Source: Lentzea tibetensis
Lineage (GTDB): Bacteria; Actinomycetota; Actinomycetes; Mycobacteriales; Pseudonocardiaceae
Reading direction: 5' to 3'
NCBI RefSeq assembly: GCF_007845675.1
Contig: NZ_VOBR01000009.1
Location: 1-64,000 of the forward strand
Length of the DNA: 64,000 nt
Below are positions 28,449 to 36,314 of the stretch, piece after piece (within the stretch, counting starts at the first letter, position 1; every line of letters starts with the position of its first letter). The position numbers and the translations under genes are program-made. The notes below the pieces were generated by a model. That model made no database searches. It was not told the origin of the DNA and saw nothing but the letters and a program-made list of their open reading frames with translations.

Positions 28449-29414
28449 TCAAGGCGTCGGCACCTCTTCCCCGAGCAGTCGTTCGGAACGGAGTTCGTCC
28501 CACAGCTCCGAAGGTATCGGGGTTTCGAAGTAACTGGAGTTCGCATCCATCTGCTCGGCCGTCCGCGAGCCGATCACGACGCACGCCACCGCCGGATGCC
28601 CCATCGGGAACTGGATCGCGACCTGCGGCAACGTCACCTCGTGCCGCTTGCACACCTCGGCGATCGCTCGCGCCCTTGATACGAGTTCGACAGGTGCGTC
28701 GCCGTAGTTGTACTTGGCAGATGAGGGAACCTCAGGTCGTGACAGGAGCCCGGAGTTGAACACACCAGCCGCCACAACGGAAACGCCGCGCTCCCCGCAC
28801 GCGGGCAGGAACGACGGCAGCGCCGGTTGCTCCAGCAGCGAGTACCGCCCGGCGAGCATCACCACGTCGATGTCGGTCTCGCGGACGAACCGCTCCGGCA
28901 TCTCCCACTGGTTCATGCCCACGCCGATCGCGCCGACAACCCCCTGCGCCCGCAAGGACTCCAGCGCCGGATAGCCCTCGGAGAACGCCTGTTCCCAGTG
29001 GTCGTCCGGGTCGTGCAGGTACACGATCTCGACGTGATCGGTGCCGAGCCGGTCCAAAGAGGACTCCAGCGACCGCTTGACGCCGTCCGCGCTGAAGTCC
29101 CACACCCGGCGGAACTTCGCGGGCACCGCGAACCCACCGGCCGCCAGGTCGTCACCACCCGCGTCGTTCGGCTCGAGCAGCCTCCCGACCTTCGTGGAGA
29201 TCACGTACTCCGACCGCGGACGGCCGGTCAGCGCGACGCCGAGCCGCCGTTCCGACAGGCCGAGCCCGTAGTGCGGCGCGGTGTCGAAGTAGCGGACCCC
29301 GTTCTGCCACGCGGACTCCACCGCGCCGAAGGCCTCCTCGTCGGAGATCTCGCGGTACAGGTTGCCGATCGGCGCGGCACCGAACCCGAGCCGGGTGACT
29401 GGAACCTTCATCAT
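28449..29414 (-). CDS. Aldo/keto reductase, probable L-fucose dehydrogenase
   Basis: A 321-residue aldo/keto reductase with NAD(P) barrel motifs. The tetrad Asp and Tyr are in VRYFDTAPHYGLGLSE, the Lys in STKVG and the His in VYLHDPD. Its similarity is to D-threo-aldose (L-fucose) 1-dehydrogenases, which oxidise L-fucose or L-galactose to the lactone. ATG at 29414 (a second ATG follows directly) has GGAGG upstream; the leader resembles that of the lactonase gene. Confidence 0.87.
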   Translation of the reverse strand: MMKVPVTRLGFGAAPIGNLYREISDEEAFGAVESAWQNGVRYFDTAPHYGLGLSERRLGVALTGRPRSEYVISTKVGRLLEPNDAGGDDLAAGGFAVPAKFRRVWDFSADGVKRSLESSLDRLGTDHVEIVYLHDPDDHWEQAFSEGYPALESLRAQGVVGAIGVGMNQWEMPERFVRETDIDVVMLAGRYSLLEQPALPSFLPACGERGVSVVAAGVFNSGLLSRPEVPSSAKYNYGDAPVELVSRARAIAEVCKRHEVTLPQVAIQFPMGHPAVACVVIGSRTAEQMDANSSYFETPIPSELWDELRSERLLGEEVPTP

Positions 29415-29433
29415 GACGCCTCCGCTGAGGGGA

Positions 29434-29757
29434 TTACGTCGACGTGCATGGCAGCTCCCACACCTTTCGCACATCAGGCACCGCACCGGAGTAGTCGTCC
29501 TCGACTTCCAACAGTTCCGCCATCCGAGCCTGCCACGGGATGTTGGCCGGGTGCGAGGCCAGGAACGAGCGCATCGCCGCGTAGTCGTCGACCTCGACGA
29601 GGTGGAACAGCTCCCGACCGCTGCGCCAGATCCGCCACGAGTGCACGCCCGCCTCGCGCAGCGCGACGTCCAGCTCCGCGGGGATCTCAGCGTGGATCCG
29701 GTCGTAGTCAGCCTCACGACCAGCACGAAGACGCGTGTGCAGCGCGACGGTTTCCAA
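29434..29757 (-). CDS. L-rhamnose/L-fucose mutarotase family protein
   Basis: A 107-residue RhaM-type mutarotase that interconverts sugar anomers so that the dehydrogenase receives the right form. Conserved features are HTRLRAGREADYDRIHAEI with the catalytic His, GVHSWRIWRSG, and the C-terminal Trp. In this pathway context it is probably the L-fucose mutarotase. TTG at 29757 is used; AGGAG lies 9 nt upstream inside the end of the permease gene. Confidence 0.88.
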   Translation of the reverse strand: METVALHTRLRAGREADYDRIHAEIPAELDVALREAGVHSWRIWRSGRELFHLVEVDDYAAMRSFLASHPANIPWQARMAELLEVEDDYSGAVPDVRKVWELPCTST

Positions 29758-29760
29758 GCC

Positions 29761-30777
29761 TCACTCCTGCTTCTGGCCGGTGGCGAACCTGGTGACGACG
29801 AGCGCGAGGATGATCACCGCGCCGTACGAGGCGTTGATGTAGTAGCCGGACACGCCCTGCATGCGCAGGATCTGCTCGACCAGCCCGAGCATCAGCACAC
29901 CGGACAGCGCGCCGAACAGCGTGCCCTTGCCGCCGTTCAACGAGATCCCGCCGATCACGGCGGCCGCGAACACCTTGAAGATCATGCCGGCACCCTGCGA
30001 CACCGCGACCGTGCCGAGGCGTCCGGTCATCAGGATGCCCGCGACCGCGGCCAGCACACCGCCGATGATCAGCACGACCCAGATCACCCGGTCGACCCGG
30101 ATGCCCGCGGCGCGCGCGGCTTCCTTGTTGCCGCCGATCGCGTACAGCGAGCGGCCCTGGCGCAGGAACGACATCACGAAGATCCCGGCCGCGAAGAGCA
30201 GCACGAAGATCCACACCGCCGCCGGCACCTCGAGCCACTTCGTCGCACCGAGGTAGAGGAACGACTGGGGCACGTCGAACAGCGTCTGCCCCTTGGTCAG
30301 CGCCTCCTGCAAGCCGCGCAACATGGTCAGCATGCCCAGGGTCACCATGAACCCGGAGAGCCCGACCTTCAGGATCAGGAACCCGTTGAAAGCGCCGATC
30401 AACGCGCCGACGAGCAGGCACATCGGGATCGCCGTCCACGCGGGCAGCTCGATGCCGAGCCCGTTCGACACCGTCGGGATCACCAGCGCGATGGCGAACG
30501 CGGGCGCGATGCCGATCGTCGACTCGAGCGACAGGTCCATCTTCCCGACGATGAGGATCATCGCCTGCGCCAGCACGAGCAGGCTCAGCTCGCTCTGGAA
30601 CTGGAGCACCGACAACAGGTTGTCGATGGTCAGGAACCGCGGGTTGAGCACGCCACCGATGATGATCAGCAGCACGATCGCGGGCACCAGCGCGAAGTCC
30701 TGGTACTTCGCGAACTGGAACCGCTGCTTCTCCGGCGCCGGCGGAGGCGCCGGGAGCTGGGTCATGGCCTTGGTCAC
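29761..30777 (-). CDS. Sugar ABC permease (RbsC type)
   Basis: A 338-residue permease of the ribose/xylose class with eight to ten hydrophobic segments. The cytoplasmic signature reads GGNKEAARAAGIRVDR. GTG at 30777 overlaps the ATPase stop by 4 bp. It should form the membrane channel for the fucose-type substrate. Confidence 0.9.
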   Translation of the reverse strand: MTKAMTQLPAPPPAPEKQRFQFAKYQDFALVPAIVLLIIIGGVLNPRFLTIDNLLSVLQFQSELSLLVLAQAMILIVGKMDLSLESTIGIAPAFAIALVIPTVSNGLGIELPAWTAIPMCLLVGALIGAFNGFLILKVGLSGFMVTLGMLTMLRGLQEALTKGQTLFDVPQSFLYLGATKWLEVPAAVWIFVLLFAAGIFVMSFLRQGRSLYAIGGNKEAARAAGIRVDRVIWVVLIIGGVLAAVAGILMTGRLGTVAVSQGAGMIFKVFAAAVIGGISLNGGKGTLFGALSGVLMLGLVEQILRMQGVSGYYINASYGAVIILALVVTRFATGQKQE

Positions 30778-32237
30778 TGCGAGGTCATCCCTTCGATGGC
30801 GGCGATGAGCTCCTGGTCGCGCCATCCGCGAGCGAACTCGCGCACGACCCGGCCGTGGAACATCACCAGAACGCGGTCGCAGACCCGGAGGTCGTCCAGC
30901 TCGTCGGAGACGACGATCGCGGCCTTGCCCTGGCGCGCCTGCGCGTCGACGACCCCGAGCAGCGACTCCTTGGACTTCACGTCGACGCCCGCGGTCGGGT
31001 TGATCAGCACCAGCACGGAAGGGTCGCCGGCCAGTGCCCTGGCCATCACGACCTTCTGCTGGTTGCCGCCGGACAGGTCGGACACGGGTTGGTCCGGCCC
31101 GGCGGCCTTGATGTCGTACTCGGCGATGGCCGTGCGGCCCGCGCCGTTCAACGCGGAGCGACGCACGAACGTGCTCTGCACGCTCATCGTCGCGTTCTCC
31201 GCGATGGTCAGGTCCACCACGAGCCCCTGGTGGTGCCGATCCCTCGGCACACAACCGATCCCGCTGCGCAGCGCGGCGGGCACGTCGCCGTTGCGCACGA
31301 CCGAACCGTGCACGGCGACCGAGCCGGACGACGCCCTGCGCAGCCCGTACACGGTCTCGGCGAACTGGTGCTTGCCGCTCGACGCGCTGCCCGCGAGCCC
31401 GATGACCTCACCGCGCGCGGCGCTGAAGGACACGTCCGAAAAGGACTCACCGGAGAGCGAGTCGATCGACAGCACCTGCACGTCGGACGTCACCCGGTCG
31501 TCACCACCGGGCACGTTGAGCCCGCCTGCCTCGCCGGTCATCGCCTCGATCAGGTCCGGTTTGGACATCTCGGCGACCGGCGCGGTGACGATGTGCCGGG
31601 CGTCCCGGTACACCGTCACCGTCTGGCACACCTCGTAGATCTCCTGCAGGTGGTGGGAGATGAAGAGGAACGTCACTCCCCTGTCCTGCAACGACCTCAT
31701 GCGCGCGAACAGCCGCTCGATCGCGGGGCCGTCGAGCTGCGCGGTCGGCTCGTCGAGGATGACGAACCGCGCGCCGATCGACAGCGCCCGCGCGATCTCG
31801 ACGAGCTGCCGCTGCTCGACGGTGAGGTCGGCGACCTTGTCGTCCGGGTCTACCGCCACCTCGTACAGGTCGAGCAGCTCCCGCGCCTCGCGCCGCAGCC
31901 GCTTCCAGCTGATCAGGCCGCTGCCGAAGTCCTGCCGGTTGATGAACAGGTTCTCGGCGACCGACAGCTCGGGCACCACGGTGGACTTCTGGTACACGCA
32001 CGCGACGTGCTTCCGCCAGGCCACGCGATCGTGGACCGGCGGCGCGGGTTCGCCGAAGAAGCTGACCTCCCCGCTGTCCGGCAACGCCATGCCGGTCAGC
32101 ACGGACACCAGCGTCGACTTGCCCGCGCCGTTGCGGCCCACGAGCGCGTGCGACTCACCTTCACGGATCTCGATGCCCACGTCGTCGAGAGCGACGGTGC
32201 TGCCGAACCGTTTGGTGATGTTCCTGGCAGTGATCAT
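30774..32237 (-). CDS. Sugar ABC ATP-binding protein (two ATPase domains)
   Basis: A 487-residue double ATPase of the RbsA/AraG class. Domain 1 is complete: Walker A GRNGAGKST, Q-loop VYQKS, signature LTVEQRQ, Walker B FVILDEPT. Domain 2 has a degenerate Walker A (GSASSGKHQ) and an intact signature DLSGGNQQKV, with Walker B Glu replaced by Asn (LINPTAGVDV). One impaired site is usual for this class. ATG overlaps the binding-protein stop by 4 bp. Confidence 0.92.
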   Translation of the reverse strand: MITARNITKRFGSTVALDDVGIEIREGESHALVGRNGAGKSTLVSVLTGMALPDSGEVSFFGEPAPPVHDRVAWRKHVACVYQKSTVVPELSVAENLFINRQDFGSGLISWKRLRREARELLDLYEVAVDPDDKVADLTVEQRQLVEIARALSIGARFVILDEPTAQLDGPAIERLFARMRSLQDRGVTFLFISHHLQEIYEVCQTVTVYRDARHIVTAPVAEMSKPDLIEAMTGEAGGLNVPGGDDRVTSDVQVLSIDSLSGESFSDVSFSAARGEVIGLAGSASSGKHQFAETVYGLRRASSGSVAVHGSVVRNGDVPAALRSGIGCVPRDRHHQGLVVDLTIAENATMSVQSTFVRRSALNGAGRTAIAEYDIKAAGPDQPVSDLSGGNQQKVVMARALAGDPSVLVLINPTAGVDVKSKESLLGVVDAQARQGKAAIVVSDELDDLRVCDRVLVMFHGRVVREFARGWRDQELIAAIEGMTSQ

Positions 32238-33280
32238 CACTTGTTGATCTGGTTGCCCCAGAAGGCCTTGTCGTCGACGTTCTCCTTGGTGATCAGCGGC
32301 GCGGGCAGCTGGTCCTCCAGCAGGCCGTTGCCGACGTCGACGATCTCGCTGTCGTGGTCGGTCTTGCCCGGCTTGAACGTCTTCTTCTCCACGGCCGCCT
32401 TGGCGTAGAACAGCGCCCACTTCGCGTACAGGTCGGCGGGCTGGGACACGGTCGCGTCGATCTCGCCCTTGCGGATGGCCTCCAGCTCCTGCGGGATGCC
32501 GTCGTTGGAGACGATGAAGACGTGCTTCGGGTCGCTCGGCGGCACCAGCAGGTTCTTCTGGCGCAGCAGCTGCAGCGTCGGCGCGAGGAACACGCCACCG
32601 GCCTGCATGTAGATGCCGTTGATGTCCGGGTGCTCGTTCAGGCGAGTCTGCAGAGCGGCGGAGGCCTTCGGGCCCTCCCACTCGGTCGGCTCCTCGAACA
32701 CCGTGATGCCGGGGTAGTTCTGCTTCATGCACGCCGCGAACGCTTCGGAGCGGTCGCGTCCGTTGACCGAGGAGAGCGAGCCCTGGAACTCGACGACCTT
32801 GCCCTTGCCGCCGAGCTTGTCACCGAGGAACTTGCACGCCTTCTCGCCGTACGCCTTGTTGTCCGCGCGCACGACCATGTAGGCCTTGCCCTTGTCCGGG
32901 CGCGTGTCGACGGTGACGACCGGGATGCCCGCCTTGTCCAGCCGGTCGAGCGTGCTGGCGATGGCACCGGTGTCCTGCGGCGCCATGACGATGGCCTTGG
33001 CGCCCTGGCTCTGCAACGCCTGCGCGTTCGCGACCAGGTTCTCCACCTTGTTCTGCGAGTTGGTGGGGTTGAGCAGGTCGATGCCCAGCTCCTTGGCCTT
33101 CTCGGGCGCGTACTTGATGTACGAGTTCCAGAAGTCCGAGTCGGCACGCGGGTGGTCCATGCCGATGGGGCCCACACCGCCGGCTGTTCCGCCGGTTCCG
33201 GTGGCTCCGCCTCCGCAGGCTGTCAGTGCACCGGCGAGCGCGAGGCACACCGCGGCGGTGAGGCTGCTGCGACGCTTCAT
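32237..33280 (-). CDS. Sugar-binding lipoprotein (RbsB type)
   Basis: A 347-residue family 2 sugar-binding lipoprotein. The signal peptide ends in the lipobox LTAC (Cys22), then a Gly/Thr spacer. The mature fold shows NPTNSQNKVENLVANAQALQSQGAKAIVMAP and SNDGIPQEL. It starts 13 bp after the SDR gene and probably supplies L-fucose or a related 6-deoxyhexose to the permease. Confidence 0.9.
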   Translation of the reverse strand: MKRRSSLTAAVCLALAGALTACGGGATGTGGTAGGVGPIGMDHPRADSDFWNSYIKYAPEKAKELGIDLLNPTNSQNKVENLVANAQALQSQGAKAIVMAPQDTGAIASTLDRLDKAGIPVVTVDTRPDKGKAYMVVRADNKAYGEKACKFLGDKLGGKGKVVEFQGSLSSVNGRDRSEAFAACMKQNYPGITVFEEPTEWEGPKASAALQTRLNEHPDINGIYMQAGGVFLAPTLQLLRQKNLLVPPSDPKHVFIVSNDGIPQELEAIRKGEIDATVSQPADLYAKWALFYAKAAVEKKTFKPGKTDHDSEIVDVGNGLLEDQLPAPLITKENVDDKAFWGNQINK

Positions 33281-33293
33281 AGTTTCTTGCTCC

Positions 33294-34043
33294 TCAAGGC
33301 TTCGGGCGCAAGCGCAACCCGTACATGCCACCGTCGACAGCCAGGATGGTGCCTGCGGTGGAACCGGACAGCGGGCTCGCCAGGTAGGCGATGGCGCCCG
33401 CGACCTCGTCGGCGGAGACCAGCCGTCCGTGCGGCTGACGTGCCTCCAGTGCGGCTCGTTCGGCGGCCGGGTCCGGCGCCGAGTCGAGCAGGCGGCCCAC
33501 CCACGGGGTGTCCGCCGTGCCGGGGGCGACCGCGTTGACGCGAATGCCCTCGCGCACGTGGTCGGCGGCCATCGCGAGGGTCAGTCCGTAGACCGCGCCC
33601 TTGCTGGCCGAGTACAGAACGCGTTGCGGCAGCCCGGCCCACGCCGCGATGGAGCAGGTGTTCACGATCGCGGCCGACGGCGAGTTCCGCAGGTGCGGCA
33701 GGGCCGCCCTGGCGACCCGCGCCATGCCGACCACGTTCACGTTGAGCACGCGGTTCCACTCCTCGTCGGAGTTGGCGCTCACGTCACCCTGCGCGCCGAT
33801 GCCCGCGTTGTTCACCACGACGTCGAGCCGGCCGAACTTCTCGACCACCTCGGCGATCGCGGACTGCACGCTCTCGTCGTCCGACACGTCCGTGCGGATG
33901 CCGAGCAGCGGGTCCTTGACGTCCGGGTTGATGTCCAGCGCCGCGACCTTCGCTCCCCTGCTGGAGAGCAGCTCGGCCGTCGCCAGCCCGATGCCCGACG
34001 CGCCGCCGGTGACGACGGCTACCAACCCATCGAAGTCAGTCAC
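33294..34043 (-). CDS. SDR, probable 2-keto-3-deoxy-L-fuconate 4-dehydrogenase
   Basis: A 249-residue classical short-chain dehydrogenase. It has [12 protein letters not shown], and the catalytic Ser131, Tyr144 and Lys148 (YSASK). Asp37 at the end of strand 2 favours NAD+. Its position between the dehydratase and the FAH-type hydrolase fits oxidation of 2-keto-3-deoxy-L-fuconate at C4. GTG at 34043 overlaps the dehydratase stop by 4 bp. Confidence 0.88.
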   Translation of the reverse strand: MTDFDGLVAVVTGGASGIGLATAELLSSRGAKVAALDINPDVKDPLLGIRTDVSDDESVQSAIAEVVEKFGRLDVVVNNAGIGAQGDVSANSDEEWNRVLNVNVVGMARVARAALPHLRNSPSAAIVNTCSIAAWAGLPQRVLYSASKGAVYGLTLAMAADHVREGIRVNAVAPGTADTPWVGRLLDSAPDPAAERAALEARQPHGRLVSADEVAGAIAYLASPLSGSTAGTILAVDGGMYGLRLRPKP

Positions 34044-35344
34044 TGCCCCTCCAAAGCTGTCCACACAGGACCGTCCGGGAACCGGTAGTCGGACAGCGTC
34101 TCGTCCTTGAGCTGGGCGGAGAACCCCGGCGCGTCCGGCGCCAGGTAGCGGCCGTTCCGCACGACCGCCGGGTCGATGAAGTGCTCGTGCAGGTGGTCGA
34201 CCCACTCGATGACGCGGTCGCCGATCTCCCCGGAGACGGCGACGTAGTCGAACATCGACAGGTGCCGCACGAGCTCGCACAGCCCGACCCCACCGGCGTG
34301 CGGGCACACCGGGACGCCGAACTTCTTGGCCAGCAACAGGATCGCGATGTTCTCGTTCACGCCGGCCACGCGGCAGGCGTCGAGCTGGAGCACGTCGATC
34401 GCACCGGCCTGCAGCATCTGCTTGAACACCACGCGGTTCTGCACGTGCTCGCCCGTCGCGACCCTGATCGGCGCGAGCGCGTCCGCGATGGCGCGGTGCG
34501 CCAGCACGTCGTCCGGCGACGTCGGCTCCTCGATCCAGTACGGGTCGTACGGTGCGAGCTCCTTCATCCAGCGCACCGCCGTGTCGACGTCCCAGCGCTG
34601 GTTCGCGTCCACCGCGACGCGCACGTCGTCGCCGACGACCTCGCGGGCCAGCTTCATCCGGCGCACGTCGTCGTCGAGGCTGCCGCCGACCTTGAGCTTG
34701 ATCATGTCGAAGCCGTCGGCGAGCGCCTGGCGCGCCAGGCCTGCGAGCTTGTCGTCGGAGTAGCCGAGCCAGCCCGGTGACGTCGTGTACGCCGGATATC
34801 CCTTGCGCACCACGGTTTCCGCGCGTTCGGCCCGGCCGTGCTCGACGGCGCGCAGGATGCCCAGCGCGTCGTCCGGCGTCATCGCGTCGCTCAGGTAGCG
34901 GAAGTCGACGAGGCTGACGATCTCCTCGGGCGTCATCTGCGCGAGGAACCGCCACACCGGCAGTCCCGCGCGGCGCGCGGCGAGGTCCCACGCGGCGTTG
35001 ACGACCGCGCCGATCGCCATGTGCGCGACGCCTTTCTCCGGGCCGAGCCAGCGCAGCTGCGAGTCGCCGATCAGCTCGAAGTACAGCTCGGCGAGCCCCT
35101 GCGCGTTCTCCGGCACGTCGCGGCCGACGAGGTGCGGCGCGAGCGAGTTGATCGCCGCAGCCTGCACGTCGTTGCCGCGTCCGATGGTGAACGCGAGCCC
35201 GTGGCCCTCCGGGCCCTCGTCGGTCCGCAGGACGACGTAGGCGGCGGAGTAGTCCGGGTCCGGGTTCATCGCGTCGGACCCGTCGAGCTCGCGGGACGTG
35301 GGGAACCGGATGTCCAGCACGTCCAGGCTGGTGATCTTGGGCAT
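34040..35344 (-). CDS. fucD: Enolase-superfamily L-fuconate dehydratase
   Basis: A 434-residue mandelate-racemase-like dehydratase. Lys218 and Lys220 in KLKVG, metal ligands Asp246 (VDANQRWD), Glu272 (EEPTSPDD) and Glu299 (GEH), and His349 in [11 protein letters not shown] make a full active site. The pattern and length match known L-fuconate dehydratases, which yield 2-keto-3-deoxy-L-fuconate. It starts at ATG 35344, 2 bp after the FAH gene stop. Confidence 0.92.
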   Translation of the reverse strand: MPKITSLDVLDIRFPTSRELDGSDAMNPDPDYSAAYVVLRTDEGPEGHGLAFTIGRGNDVQAAAINSLAPHLVGRDVPENAQGLAELYFELIGDSQLRWLGPEKGVAHMAIGAVVNAAWDLAARRAGLPVWRFLAQMTPEEIVSLVDFRYLSDAMTPDDALGILRAVEHGRAERAETVVRKGYPAYTTSPGWLGYSDDKLAGLARQALADGFDMIKLKVGGSLDDDVRRMKLAREVVGDDVRVAVDANQRWDVDTAVRWMKELAPYDPYWIEEPTSPDDVLAHRAIADALAPIRVATGEHVQNRVVFKQMLQAGAIDVLQLDACRVAGVNENIAILLLAKKFGVPVCPHAGGVGLCELVRHLSMFDYVAVSGEIGDRVIEWVDHLHEHFIDPAVVRNGRYLAPDAPGFSAQLKDETLSDYRFPDGPVWTALEGQ

Positions 35345-35346
35345 GG

Positions 35347-36201
35347 TCAGGCCTGCCCGAAGGTCTGCCGCTGTTTGCCGAGCCCCTCGATTTCCAGTTC
35401 GACGACGTCGCCCGCCCTGAGGTACGGCTTGGGCTCCGGTTGACCGAGAGCGACGCCGGCGGGCGTACCGGTGTTGATCACGTCACCCGGTCGAAGGACG
35501 ATGAACTGGCTCAGGTAGCGGACGATCTCGACAACCGGGAAGATCATGTTCTTGGTGGTCGAGTTCTGCTTGAGTTCGCCGTTCACCCAGAGCCTGAGCT
35601 CGAGGTTCTGCGGGTCGGCGATCTCGTCGGCGGGCACGAGGAAGGGGCCGAGCGGGTTGAACGTCTCGCAGTTCTTGCCCTTGTCCCAGGTGCCGCCGCG
35701 CTCGATCTGGAACTCGCGCTCGGAGACGTCGTGCGACAGCACGTATCCGCCGATGCAGGCCAGAGCGTCCTCTTCGGACTCCAGGTAGCGGGCGGTGCGG
35801 CCGATGACGACGCCGAGCTCGACCTCCCAGTCGGTCTTGACCGACCTGCGCGGCACGAGCACCTCGTCGTACGGCCCCACGATCGTGTCCGGCACCTTGA
35901 GGAACATCACCGGCTCGCCGGGGATGTCCGCGCCGGTCTCCTCCGCGTGGTCGCGGTAGTTCAGGCCGATGCAGATGATCTTGCCGACTCCCGCCAGCGG
36001 CGGCCCGATGCGCACGCCTTCGGCTTCGACCGCCGGCAGTCCGCCCACCTTGAGCGCCTCGCGCACCCGGTTGACGCCGTCGCCCGCCAGGAACGCCCCG
36101 TCGATGTCCGGGGTGAGACCTAGGAGGTCGTATGTGGTCCCGTCGTCGGTCCTCACAGCGGGACGCTCTTCGCCGACCGGCCCGAGGCGCAGGATCTGCA
36201 C
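35347..36201 (-). CDS. FAH-family 2,4-diketo-3-deoxy-L-fuconate hydrolase
   Basis: A 284-residue fumarylacetoacetate-hydrolase-family enzyme. [10 protein letters not shown], metal-binding [12 protein letters not shown] and the catalytic lysine in [13 protein letters not shown] are present. In the oxidative fucose route such enzymes cut the diketo acid to pyruvate and L-lactate. It is the first gene of the operon; GTG at 36201 has AGGAGG upstream, and a palindromic operator candidate lies 32-46 bp before it. Confidence 0.9.
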   Translation of the reverse strand: MQILRLGPVGEERPAVRTDDGTTYDLLGLTPDIDGAFLAGDGVNRVREALKVGGLPAVEAEGVRIGPPLAGVGKIICIGLNYRDHAEETGADIPGEPVMFLKVPDTIVGPYDEVLVPRRSVKTDWEVELGVVIGRTARYLESEEDALACIGGYVLSHDVSEREFQIERGGTWDKGKNCETFNPLGPFLVPADEIADPQNLELRLWVNGELKQNSTTKNMIFPVVEIVRYLSQFIVLRPGDVINTGTPAGVALGQPEPKPYLRAGDVVELEIEGLGKQRQTFGQA

Positions 36202-36232
36202 GGCCGTTCCTCCTCTGGTCAACCACCCACAA

Positions 36233-36247
36233 ATACATCGGATGTAT
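36233..36247. promoter_or_regulatory. Operator candidate of the fucose operon
   Basis: ATACATCGGATGTAT is a 15-bp palindrome (perfect except for the centre base). It lies between the FAH gene and the divergent protease in an AT-rich patch. The size and symmetry suit a FadR-type dimer, and a relative is found before the FadR-type gene at 24468. Confidence 0.6.
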
Positions 36248-36314
36248 AGCCCCGCAGGAACCGTCCCGTCTAGAGCCCGCCGTGAAGTCGTCCGATGACT
36301 AGGAAGGTTTGACC

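Noticed and set aside
29434-29757. Monooxygenase (ABM-like) identity for the 107-residue gene
   Set aside because: Length and HTRLR/WRIWR motifs fit the RhaM mutarotase family better, and the context needs a mutarotase.
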